This document shows, piece after piece, positions 35,757 through 43,940 of a DNA stretch of 64,000 nt. Each line of letters starts with the position of its first letter. Positions within the stretch are counted from its first letter, which is position 1. The notes under the pieces were generated by a model. The model was not told the DNA's origin. It saw nothing but the letters and a program-made list of their open reading frames with translations, and searched no databases. The DNA comes from Pedobacter sp. Leaf170 (GTDB taxonomy: Bacteria; Bacteroidota; Bacteroidia; Sphingobacteriales; Sphingobacteriaceae), in NCBI RefSeq assembly GCF_920984665.1, contig NZ_CAKLBP010000003.1, forward strand, positions 1 through 64,000, in the 5' to 3' direction. The position numbers were made by a program, and so were the translations under genes.

Positions 35757-36350
35757 ATGAAAAAGTTAGTATTATTTGCTGCAATTCTGATGGTTTCATT
35801 ATTCAGCCTTAACACTGCAAAAGCACAAGTTAGCTTAAACATTAATATTGGTGCTCAACCCGCCTGGGGACCAACAGGCTACGACCATGTGGATTATTAT
35901 TATTTGCCTGATATCAATACGTATTACTATGTGCCGACTCGACAATACATTTATCAGAATGGTAATAGATGGGTTACAGTAAATAGCCTGCCTGCTCAAT
36001 ACCGAAATTTTGATTTATACCGCTCTTATAAAGTTGTGGTTAATGAGCCAAAACCATATTTACGAAATAATATATACATCTCTAAATATGGCAAGTATAA
36101 AAACTATTCAGGTCATCAAAATATAATAAGAGATAGCCGTGATGCAAAGTATTATGTTGTAAAAGGTCATCCGAATTATAATAGCAATAAAACTGTTGTA
36201 GTAAATAAAAGGCCGGTGCATACACAAAAAACGGTTGTAAGAGTCGAAAGAAATAATCAACCTTATCGAGATAACGATAGAGGCAATAAAAATGCTAACG
36301 GTAATCGCCCGGAAAGAAACAATAGCGACAGAGGCAATCGCCGTGGATAA
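35757..36350 (+). CDS. Secreted basic, Tyr/Asn-rich protein, paralogue 1
   Basis: A 197-residue exported protein. A signal peptide (LVLFAAILMVSLFSLNTAKAQ) precedes a short conserved domain VSLNINIGAQPAWGPTGYDHVDYYYLPDINTYYYVP...RQYIYQNGNRWVTVNSLPAQYRNFDLYRSYKVVVN. The tail is low-complexity and rich in Arg, Asn, Asp and Gly. The domain is found repeatedly in Bacteroidota, but I cannot give a function. The next gene is a clear paralogue. Confidence 0.8.
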   Translation: MKKLVLFAAILMVSLFSLNTAKAQVSLNINIGAQPAWGPTGYDHVDYYYLPDINTYYYVPTRQYIYQNGNRWVTVNSLPAQYRNFDLYRSYKVVVNEPKPYLRNNIYISKYGKYKNYSGHQNIIRDSRDAKYYVVKGHPNYNSNKTVVVNKRPVHTQKTVVRVERNNQPYRDNDRGNKNANGNRPERNNSDRGNRRG

Positions 36351-36367
36351 TATTTTTAGTTGTGACA

Positions 36368-36396
36368 AGGGAGTTTCGAAAGAAGCTCCTTTTTTT
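36368..36396 (+). terminator. Terminator between the two paralogues
   Basis: The stem GGGAGTTTC/GAAGCTCC with a GAAA loop is followed by seven T. Confidence 0.8.
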
Positions 36397-36465
36397 ATAT
36401 CTCTGTTACAATTAAATTTTTGGCACAGCGTTTGAATTTATAACACTACACAAATAGAAACGATT

Positions 36466-36966
36466 ATGAAAAAGTTAGTTATCATCTCCGCGATTGTAGG
36501 TATCGTGGCTTTAACATCAAATCAATCTAACGCTCAAGTAAGTTTAAATGTAAATATCGGTACTCAGCCAGCTTGGGTTCCCGTAGGTTATCAAAACGTA
36601 AACTATTATTATTTACCAGAAGTACAATCTTATTATTCTGTGCCACAAAGGCAATTTGTTTATCTAAATGGTAACAGATGGGTAAGAACCAGGAATTTAC
36701 CTGCCAGATACAGAGGTTATGACTTAAACCGCGGCAGAAAAGTAGTTGTTTATGGAAATAGCCCTTACCGTAGTTATAATACACATAGAGTGAGATACGC
36801 AAATCATTCAAATTTTTACCGCAATTCTTATGGTGGCGGCGGAAACAGAGTTAGATACGTTTCACCTGGCAGATCATACAAAAGCGTAAAATATTATGAT
36901 AGAGGCCACGACTTTAAAGGAAAAGGTAGAGGTCATCATGATAAAGGTCACAGAGGTAGACATTAA
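36466..36966 (+). CDS. Secreted basic protein, paralogue 2
   Basis: A 166-residue exported protein with the same layout as its upstream neighbour: signal peptide, then VSLNVNIGTQPAWVPVGYQNVNYYYLPEVQSYYSVPQRQFVYLNGNRWVRTRNLPARYRGYDLNRGRKVVVYGN. The tail is Gly-, His- and Arg-rich (GKGRGHHDKGHRGRH). Tandem duplication with diverged tails is evident. The paralogues have separate terminators and so separate promoters. Function unknown. Confidence 0.8.
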   Translation: MKKLVIISAIVGIVALTSNQSNAQVSLNVNIGTQPAWVPVGYQNVNYYYLPEVQSYYSVPQRQFVYLNGNRWVRTRNLPARYRGYDLNRGRKVVVYGNSPYRSYNTHRVRYANHSNFYRNSYGGGGNRVRYVSPGRSYKSVKYYDRGHDFKGKGRGHHDKGHRGRH

Positions 36967-36970
36967 AATA

Positions 36971-36998
36971 AAAAAGAGGCTTTTGGCCTCTTTTTTTT
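36971..36998. terminator. Bidirectional terminator
   Basis: AAAAAGAGGC and GGCCTCTTTTT form a hairpin with long A and T flanks between convergent genes. Confidence 0.85.
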
Positions 36999-37002
36999 AT
37001 GC

Positions 37003-37590
37003 TTAAAATCTTTTACCGATTGTTATTCCAATGCGTGGGTAAGCTTCAATAGCATTACTGTTACCTAACAGACGTCCAATTCCACCATAAACTTCACCAG
37101 TAAATCCGTTTCTTGTTAAAAATTTGGCTCCAACTGCTGCACCTAATCCAAAATTTGTGTAATTTTTATTAAGCTCTGAATAATCATAACCAGCCGGGTA
37201 GCTTGTATACGCTAATGATGAATAATCAAATTCTTTGTATGAAACTACTGCAGCGCCACCTTCTATAAAAAATCCATTAGCCTTTTTTGCGCCAAAGTAG
37301 AGTCTGTAATGAGGTGCAATAATATAATTTAAACGACTACCAAAAACATCTTCGTCTGTTAAATTAATTGCTACTGATATTCCAATCCCCATGTTATCTT
37401 CTAACAACCGTTCATAAGACACTTCAGGTAAGCCAATAACTGTATATAATAAATTAATTTTTATCTCATTATTTCCACCATGCCCTATTGCCTCAGATTT
37501 TGCTTTAACTGATTTAGATATACTATCTGTTTGGGCAAAGGAAACTAAAGAAACGCCAATAAACAGGATGAATAAAATTTGTTTTTTCAT
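37003..37590 (-). CDS. Outer-membrane beta-barrel protein of unknown function
   Basis: A 195-residue exported protein: a signal peptide (ILFILFIGVSLVSFAQ), then alternating hydrophobic beta-strand patterns and a terminal phenylalanine (YPRIGITIGKRF), the usual sign of a beta-barrel insertion signal. LPEVSYERLLEDNMGIGISVAI is typical of small DUF3575-like barrels. It lies 20 bases before alaS in the same direction and may be co-transcribed with it. Confidence 0.7.
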   Translation of the reverse strand: MKKQILFILFIGVSLVSFAQTDSISKSVKAKSEAIGHGGNNEIKINLLYTVIGLPEVSYERLLEDNMGIGISVAINLTDEDVFGSRLNYIIAPHYRLYFGAKKANGFFIEGGAAVVSYKEFDYSSLAYTSYPAGYDYSELNKNYTNFGLGAAVGAKFLTRNGFTGEVYGGIGRLLGNSNAIEAYPRIGITIGKRF

Positions 37591-37610
37591 TTGAGAGGTT
37601 AATTATTTGA

Positions 37611-40247
37611 TTACTTATTTATAAAACTTTCTGCCTTTTCTAATACAATTGGTAAACCATCATTATTTTTACCGCCAGCTGTGGCGTAAAAAGGTTGTCC
37701 GCCGCCACCGCCTTGGATTTCTTTTCCTAACTCACGAACGATGTTTGATGCATTCATTCCCTTTTTTACTAAATCATCAGAAAGCATTACGGTAACGCCC
37801 GGTTTACCATCAATTTCTGTAGTAAAAACCAGAAATAAATTGTCAATCATGTCTTTTAAAGAAAAAGCTAAGTTTTTTACTGCATCAGCATTTTGCAAAT
37901 CAATGTGTTTAGCAATTAAGTTAACACCGTTTATGCCACGAACGTGATGAACAATTTCATGTTTCAAATTGCTAACACGCTCTAGTGTCGATTTCTCAAT
38001 TTCCTTTTTAAGTTTTGCATTTTCATCAAGCAAAGCTTGAACAGAAGCTGATAAATCTTTGCTGCCGTTTAGTAAAGCCTTTAAGTGACCTAATTCTTTT
38101 CTTTGGTTTAAGAAATATTGTTCTGCTTTATCGGCAGTTATTGCTTCAATACGGCGAACACCAGCAGCAACAGCACTTTCAGAAATTATTTTAAATGAAC
38201 CGATTTGTCCGGTAGCTTTAACATGTGTACCACCGCAAAGTTCTTTAGAAAAATGGTCATCGAATGTTATCATACGAACAAAATCTCCATATTTTTCGCC
38301 AAACAAAGCGGTTACTCCACTTTCAATTGCATCCTGATAAGGAACATTTCTCTGCTCTTTTAGCTTAATATTCTGTCTGATTTTCTGGTTAACAATCACT
38401 TCAATTTGCGCCAGTTCTTCATCGGTAACTTTTGCAAAATGCGAAAAATCGAAGCGTAAATAATCAGCATTAACCAACGAACCTTTTTGGTTAACATGAT
38501 TGCCTAAAACTTGCTTTAATGCTGCGTGTAATAAATGGGTAGCAGAGTGGTTATCTTCAGTTAGAACACGTTTATCTTCATCTACAACTGCCCAAAATTT
38601 TCCTTCTAAATTATCTGGAAGAATATCTGCAAAATGAACAGTTAAGCCATTCTCCTTTTTGGTATCGGTTATATCTACCCAAAACTGACGGCTATGGTCT
38701 TCTAAACGTCCGGTATCTCCTACCTGACCACCACTTTCAGCATAGAAAGGCGTTTGCCGTAGAACAATTTGATACTGTTCTTGGCCCTTCGCTTTTACCT
38801 TGCGATATTTTAAAATCTCTGTTTCGATTTCTAAATCATCGTAACCAACAAACTCACTTTGTTCATCGGAATTAATAATAACCCAATCGCCAGTATCAAT
38901 TGCCGTGGCAGCACGACTATCATCTTTTTGTTTTTTAAGTGCTTGTTCATAAGCATTTAAATCAACCGTCCAGCCTTTTTCACGAGCCATTAGTTCGGTT
39001 AAATCGATTGGAAAACCAAACGTGTCAGATAATTCAAATGCAAAACTTCCTTCAACTGTATTGTTCTGTGCCTGATATTTCTCAAATCTCTGGATACCTG
39101 CTGATAGTGTTCTTAAAAACGAAATCTCTTCTTCTAAAACAACTTTCTGGACGAAATCCTGTTGTGAAATCAATTCATCAAAAACACCTTTAAATTGTTG
39201 GGACAATAAAGGCACCAATTGATTTAAAAATGGCTCTTTAAAGTTTAAAAAAGTATAGGCATAACGAACAGCACGGCGTAAAATCCTACGAATTACGTAA
39301 CCGGCTTTATTATTTGAAGGCAGCTGACCATCAGCAATTACAAACGAAATGGCACGAATGTGGTCAGCCATAACACGCATGGCGATATCCGTTTTTTCAT
39401 CAGCACCATATTTTGTTCCAGATTTTTCAGCAATAAACTGAATTAATGGTTGAAAAACATCAGTATCATAATTAGAAGTTTTTTCCTGTAATACACGCAC
39501 CAAACGTTCAAAACCCATTCCTGTATCAACATGTTTTGCTGGTAAACTTTGCAACGAACCATCTTTTAAACGGTTAAATTGCATAAATACATTATTCCAG
39601 ATTTCGATAACCTGAGGATGATCTGCATTAACTAAAGTAGCGCCATCAACCAAAGCCTTCTCTTCATCCGTGCGGCAATCAACATGTATTTCAGAACATG
39701 GTCCACATGGTCCGGTATCACCCATCTCCCAGAAATTATCCTTTTTATTCCCTGGTAAAATATGGCTTTCATCTACATATTGCTTCCAAAGGTCGTAAGC
39801 TTCCTGGTCCTTTTCTAAACCTTCCTTTTCATCACCTTCAAAATAAGTAACGTATAATTTATCCTTCGGAATTTTATAAACTTCGGTTAATAATTCCCAA
39901 CTCCATGCAATCGCCTCTTTTTTGAAATACCCGCCTGTCGGACGGGCAGGATCGCCAAAACTCCAGTTACCAAGCATTTCGAACATGGTATGGTGGTAAG
40001 TATCTATTCCAACTTCTTCTAAATCGTTATGCTTGCCAGATACGCGTAAGCAGCGTTGAGTATCAACAGCACGTGTATATTTAACAGTCGCTTCGCCTAA
40101 AAACAAATCTTTGAATTGATTCATACCGGCATTTGTAAACATTAAAGTCGGGTCGTTTTTAACCACGATTGGCGCCGATGGAACTATTTGATGTTGTTTC
40201 GATTCGAAAAAATTAAGGAATGCCTGTCTAATCTCTTTTGCTGTCAT
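37611..40247 (-). CDS. alaS: Alanyl-tRNA synthetase
   Basis: An 878-residue AlaRS with all domains: class II catalytic core ([38 protein letters not shown]), editing domain with the metal-site histidines ([12 protein letters not shown]) and [17 protein letters not shown], and the C-Ala domain with [16 protein letters not shown]. The catalytic region carries seven extra residues PARPTGG between FGD and YFKKEAI, a position where other AlaRS read FGDYFK directly; this is encoded by a 21-bp palindromic insertion. Function is presumably kept, as the gene is essential. Confidence 0.97.
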   Translation of the reverse strand: MTAKEIRQAFLNFFESKQHQIVPSAPIVVKNDPTLMFTNAGMNQFKDLFLGEATVKYTRAVDTQRCLRVSGKHNDLEEVGIDTYHHTMFEMLGNWSFGDPARPTGGYFKKEAIAWSWELLTEVYKIPKDKLYVTYFEGDEKEGLEKDQEAYDLWKQYVDESHILPGNKKDNFWEMGDTGPCGPCSEIHVDCRTDEEKALVDGATLVNADHPQVIEIWNNVFMQFNRLKDGSLQSLPAKHVDTGMGFERLVRVLQEKTSNYDTDVFQPLIQFIAEKSGTKYGADEKTDIAMRVMADHIRAISFVIADGQLPSNNKAGYVIRRILRRAVRYAYTFLNFKEPFLNQLVPLLSQQFKGVFDELISQQDFVQKVVLEEEISFLRTLSAGIQRFEKYQAQNNTVEGSFAFELSDTFGFPIDLTELMAREKGWTVDLNAYEQALKKQKDDSRAATAIDTGDWVIINSDEQSEFVGYDDLEIETEILKYRKVKAKGQEQYQIVLRQTPFYAESGGQVGDTGRLEDHSRQFWVDITDTKKENGLTVHFADILPDNLEGKFWAVVDEDKRVLTEDNHSATHLLHAALKQVLGNHVNQKGSLVNADYLRFDFSHFAKVTDEELAQIEVIVNQKIRQNIKLKEQRNVPYQDAIESGVTALFGEKYGDFVRMITFDDHFSKELCGGTHVKATGQIGSFKIISESAVAAGVRRIEAITADKAEQYFLNQRKELGHLKALLNGSKDLSASVQALLDENAKLKKEIEKSTLERVSNLKHEIVHHVRGINGVNLIAKHIDLQNADAVKNLAFSLKDMIDNLFLVFTTEIDGKPGVTVMLSDDLVKKGMNASNIVRELGKEIQGGGGGQPFYATAGGKNNDGLPIVLEKAESFINK
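39930..39950 (-). repeat. 21-bp palindromic element inserted in frame in alaS
   Basis: On the minus strand the element starts CCTGCCCGTC and ends GACAGGCGGG around a single C, an imperfect palindrome. It encodes P-A-R-P-T-G-G exactly where the AlaRS core consensus has none. Related palindromes of the CCTG...CAGG type are seen outside genes (for example 57037-57050), which points to a mobile or dispersed repeat. Insertion is inferred from the family consensus. Confidence 0.65.
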
Positions 40248-40268
40248 TACATTTTATAATTGGAGCAA

Positions 40269-40276
40269 CAAAATTA
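40269..40276 (-). promoter_or_regulatory. Predicted -7 element before alaS
   Basis: TAATTTTG on the minus strand matches TAnnTTTG, 22 bases from the alaS start. Confidence 0.4.
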
Positions 40277-40309
40277 AAACTTTATTGCGTTAATAAGGAA
40301 AAATCGAGC

Positions 40310-40317
40310 TACATTTG
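40310..40317 (+). promoter_or_regulatory. Predicted -7 element before the MerR gene
   Basis: TACATTTG matches TAnnTTTG and lies 47 bases before the MerR start, divergent from the alaS promoter. Confidence 0.4.
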
Positions 40318-40364
40318 AATACTTTAATTAATCGCTGTAAAACCTTAATAATCAATCACAAAAT

Positions 40365-40700
40365 ATGCCGTACAAAGAAAGAGACATCAACAAAATGTAT
40401 TATACTATGGGCGAAGTGACTGAAATGTTTAATGTTAACGCTTCGCAAATTCGTTTTTATGAGAAGGAATTCGACATCCTTCAACCCAAAAAAAACAAGA
40501 AAGGCAACCGATTATTTACACCTGAAGACATCGAAAACCTTAAAATTATTTTCAACCTTGTTGATGAAAAAGGTTTTACGCTAAAAGGTGCCAAAGAACA
40601 TTTAAAAAACAACAAAGGTGATGTAAAAGAGAATCAGAAAATTATTGATTCATTAGAAAAGCTTAAAGGTTTTCTGGTTAATTTGGCTCAGGAGTTGTAA
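40365..40700 (+). CDS. MerR-family transcription regulator
   Basis: A 111-residue regulator with the MerR winged helix: MYYTMGEVTEMFNVNASQIRFYEKEFDILQPKKNKKGNRLFTPEDIENLKIIFNLVDEKGFTLKGAKEHL. The C-terminal part is short, with no visible effector or metal-binding cysteines, so it is a small MerR protein. It is divergent from alaS across 117 bases. The ORF begins MPYKERDINKMYY; an internal ATG at codon 11 is possible. Confidence 0.9.
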   Translation: MPYKERDINKMYYTMGEVTEMFNVNASQIRFYEKEFDILQPKKNKKGNRLFTPEDIENLKIIFNLVDEKGFTLKGAKEHLKNNKGDVKENQKIIDSLEKLKGFLVNLAQEL

Positions 40701-40723
40701 GCTATGAGATAATATTTAGGGCC

Positions 40724-40977
40724 TCAATTCTTTCGAAATGCTTCACATTTAAGACTGCTAATGATAAACCATTCGAAATAGCTCGTATCATTTACAAGTT
40801 CTAATTGTTCATCAGAAAAGGTAGGACCACTAAGTAATTTTTTTTTATATTCTTCGCGATCTGAATCTAAATCAATTTATCGTCTATAGCTTGTTTAAGT
40901 TTTAACCATTGCTTTTGCGGCATCTTCTTAAGTACTTTAACCAACTGCTCAAAACCTATATCAATCTGTTATTCCAT
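40724..40977 (-). pseudogene. Decayed small antitoxin-like gene
   Basis: Read on the minus strand from 40977, the text is ME-stop-QIDIGFEQLVKVLKKMPQKQWLKLKQAIDDK, then a frameshift, then LDSDREEYKKKLLSGPTFSDEQLELV. This resembles the small Bacteroidota proteins (FEQLVxxLKxMPxxQWxKLKxxI...LLSAPTFSxEQL) that often precede PIN-type toxins. The third codon TAA is one change from CAA, and one A missing from a run of four explains the shift. No toxin gene follows. Both the family assignment and the decay model are inference. Confidence 0.55.
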
Positions 40978-41116
40978 AAATAATTATTTATCTATTATTA
41001 AATTTAATCAATAAATACATCAACAACATTTTTTTGTTTTATATTAAATTTTTCTATATTAGAATAACCGAACAACGTACCTCCCTATTTTTTATTTACC
41101 GGTTTAACGCCCTCAA

Positions 41117-41917
41117 ATGAAGATATGGAATGTATTGATAATCTCCCTCATACCTTTTTATTTATCTGCCCAAAACAATTTGGGACCACGCTTAACGGCT
41201 ATTGGCAACAATGGCGCAGCTGTAAATGATGTTTGGAGTTTGCAAGCCAATATTGCTGCCATTACTCATTTAAAGCAGCCAACAGCATCTGTAAACTACA
41301 TTAAAAATCTTTTTAGTGATGAGGTTAGTACTCAAGGTTTTGTTGCTGTAATTCCATTTAAAAATAATTTTATTGGTGCCAGTTTGCAACGATATGGCTT
41401 TTCCGAATATTTTGAAAGCAAGGTTGGTTTTGCTTTTGCAAAGAAATTTGGCAACAAATTATCTATTGGTTTAAACGGTAATTATCATCAGCTGAAAATC
41501 TCAAATTATGGTGCTTCAAATGGGTTTTCTGTTGATTTTGGAGTCATATATCACCTTACAGATTTACTTACGATTGGAACATTTATTAGTAACCCATCTA
41601 AGCAAAAATATGGCAGTACGCTGGTTATGACTGAAATTCCTACTACGCTTAATGTCGGAGCGAGTTATTTTGCATCAGATAAAGTTTTAATTGCTACATC
41701 GGTATCCAAAAATCTACAGGAATCAATTAATGTGTCATTAGGGATTGATTACAAAATCGCGGCATTGCTGAGTTTACGCGGTGGTTTAAGTGCAAAACCT
41801 TTTAAACAATATGCAGGTTTCGGGCTAAATTATAGAAAACTTTTGTTTGATATGGCAACAACCTACGATACTAACTTAGGTTATGCACCTCAAATTGCAT
41901 TAGGTTATGCCTTTTAG
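41117..41917 (+). CDS. PorV/PorQ-like outer-membrane beta-barrel protein
   Basis: A 266-residue exported protein: a signal peptide, then N-L-G-P-R-L-T-A-I-G-N-N-G-A-A-V-N-D-V-W-S-L-Q-A-N-I-A-A, the asparagine-rich opening of PorV/PorQ-type barrels, with repeated strand patterns and terminal phenylalanine (QIALGYAF). Such barrels serve type IX secretion or act as surface-lipoprotein shuttles. It overlaps the next gene by 11 bases and so belongs to the operon ending in comEC. A specific function cannot be assigned. Confidence 0.75.
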   Translation: MKIWNVLIISLIPFYLSAQNNLGPRLTAIGNNGAAVNDVWSLQANIAAITHLKQPTASVNYIKNLFSDEVSTQGFVAVIPFKNNFIGASLQRYGFSEYFESKVGFAFAKKFGNKLSIGLNGNYHQLKISNYGASNGFSVDFGVIYHLTDLLTIGTFISNPSKQKYGSTLVMTEIPTTLNVGASYFASDKVLIATSVSKNLQESINVSLGIDYKIAALLSLRGGLSAKPFKQYAGFGLNYRKLLFDMATTYDTNLGYAPQIALGYAF

Positions 41918-43937
41918 GTTTTTATTATTTGCTTTTGTACTGATAGGATATTTTGCAAAAGCTCAAAGCATTGAAAATGAGGTTGCTATACGGGATATTA
42001 TCGAAAGCGTAGCTGAGAACCTACCGGATGATTACGATATGACCGAACTAATTGAGGTATTAACCAGATTAAAAAAGCACCCGATTAACTTAGGCAAAAC
42101 CACACCAGAGGAATTAAAAACGCTGGTATTCTTATCTCCTTTGCAAATCAGTAATTTTTTTAAGCACATAAAAGAAAACGGAAGTTTAGCTGATGTTTTA
42201 GAATTACAAACCATTGATGGCTTTGATGTTAAAACTGTACAGAATTTACTTCCATTTGTTACATTAAATTCTGCTACTGAATATGAAAAATTCAGGTTTA
42301 AAAACATTTTTACTATCGGCGATAATGATTTAATTGTACGTTACGCCCAAACGCTTCAAACACAAAAAGGCTTTACAGATTTACCAGGAAACAGATATTT
42401 AGGTTCACCGGAAAGGTTTCAAACCAGATACCGTTATCACTACGGAACAATTATTTCTGCCTCCATTACATTAGATAAAGATGCAGGAGAAAAATTTATT
42501 GGCAAGCCCTTCGATTTTTTCTCTGGGAATATAGCACTCTTTAAATTAGGCAAAATTAAAAAATTGGTAGTTGGCGATTACAAATTGCAATTTGGGCAGG
42601 GTTTAACAATGTGGTCGGGTTTTGCATTTGGTAAAGGACCTGATATCGTTAGCATTGCCAAAAAAGATTTAGGCTTACGTCCTTACACATCTACTAATGA
42701 GTACTCTTTTCTGAGAGGTGCATCAGCAACCATCAATCTATTTAAAAATATAGACCTCACTCCTTTTTTATCATTCAGAAATTTGGATGCAAGTCAGGAT
42801 TTAGATGCTGATGGAAATCTGGTACAATCTACAATAAATCAAACCGGATTACACAGAACACCAACAGAAATATCAAACAAAAACTCTTTGAAACAAAATG
42901 TGTACGGAGCAATAATTCAATACAGTAAAAACGAACTTGCTTTTGGAGCAATCGCTTACCAGAGTAAATACGGAAATAGTTTCATCACGCAAACTGCTCT
43001 TTACGATAAATTCAGTTTTACTGGAAAACAGCTTACAAACATTGGTGCATTTTACAACTACACTTATAAAAATATTTATTTGTTTGGCGAAGCCGGCAAA
43101 AGTTTAAAAAGTGGATTTGCATACCTTAATGGTGCTTTAATCAGCCTCACACCAATAATTTCTGCTTCTATTACACATCGTAATTATGCAAAAAATTATC
43201 ATAACTTTTTTAATCAGGGTTTGGCCGAAGCAAGTGAAGCTGTGAACGAACGCGGCTTGTTTACGGGTTTAAATATTACGCCAAATAAAAAGTGGATGTT
43301 TTCAATTTATGGAGATTATTTTCAGTTTCCATGGTTAAAATTTAGGATTGATGCACCCTCAGACGGATATGAAATTTTGAGTCAGGCAATATACACACCG
43401 ACTAAAACATTTAAAATCCTGGCCCGATTTAAAACCGAAAATAAACAGCAAAATACGGATTTGGAAGTGCCAATAAGTTTTTTGGATGATGTAAAAAAAG
43501 AAGGCTACCGTTTTGAAGTAAGCTGGCAATTAAATAAAAAATGGAGTTTTCAAAACCGTGTAGAAGTATCTCAATACAAAAAAGGAGATACTCAGGCAGA
43601 ATTCGGTTATTTGATTTATCAAGATGTTGATTATTCTCCAATGTTTTCCAAAATAACAGGAAATCTGCGAATCGCATATTTTAACACCGCAAGTTATAAC
43701 AGTAGAATATATGCTTATGAAGATGATGTTTTATACAGCTTTGCCTTTGGTATGTATAATGGCAAAGGCTTTAGAACTTATTTAAATCTAAAATACAATC
43801 TAGCCAAAAAGCTAAACATTTGGGCCAGATATGCCATGTTTATTTACAAGGATGTGGAAACCGTTGGAACATATCTAGATGAAATACAGGGCAATAAAAA
43901 ATCTGATGTTAAACTCCAATTAAGATATCAATTCTAA
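41907..43937 (+). CDS. Outer-membrane protein with N-terminal helix-hairpin-helix domain
   Basis: A 676-residue exported protein. After the signal peptide, residues about 45-115 form a ComEA-like helix-hairpin-helix pair: PINLGKTTPEELKTLVFLSP, then NGSLADVLELQTIDGFDVKTVQNLLPFV. The remainder is a long series of amphipathic strands ending in KLQLRYQF, indicating a large beta-barrel. The fusion of a DNA-binding-type domain to a barrel, 3 bases upstream of comEC, suggests a role in DNA passage through the outer membrane. That role is inference. Confidence 0.8.
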   Translation: MPFRFLLFAFVLIGYFAKAQSIENEVAIRDIIESVAENLPDDYDMTELIEVLTRLKKHPINLGKTTPEELKTLVFLSPLQISNFFKHIKENGSLADVLELQTIDGFDVKTVQNLLPFVTLNSATEYEKFRFKNIFTIGDNDLIVRYAQTLQTQKGFTDLPGNRYLGSPERFQTRYRYHYGTIISASITLDKDAGEKFIGKPFDFFSGNIALFKLGKIKKLVVGDYKLQFGQGLTMWSGFAFGKGPDIVSIAKKDLGLRPYTSTNEYSFLRGASATINLFKNIDLTPFLSFRNLDASQDLDADGNLVQSTINQTGLHRTPTEISNKNSLKQNVYGAIIQYSKNELAFGAIAYQSKYGNSFITQTALYDKFSFTGKQLTNIGAFYNYTYKNIYLFGEAGKSLKSGFAYLNGALISLTPIISASITHRNYAKNYHNFFNQGLAEASEAVNERGLFTGLNITPNKKWMFSIYGDYFQFPWLKFRIDAPSDGYEILSQAIYTPTKTFKILARFKTENKQQNTDLEVPISFLDDVKKEGYRFEVSWQLNKKWSFQNRVEVSQYKKGDTQAEFGYLIYQDVDYSPMFSKITGNLRIAYFNTASYNSRIYAYEDDVLYSFAFGMYNGKGFRTYLNLKYNLAKKLNIWARYAMFIYKDVETVGTYLDEIQGNKKSDVKLQLRYQF

Positions 43938-43940
43938 ATT

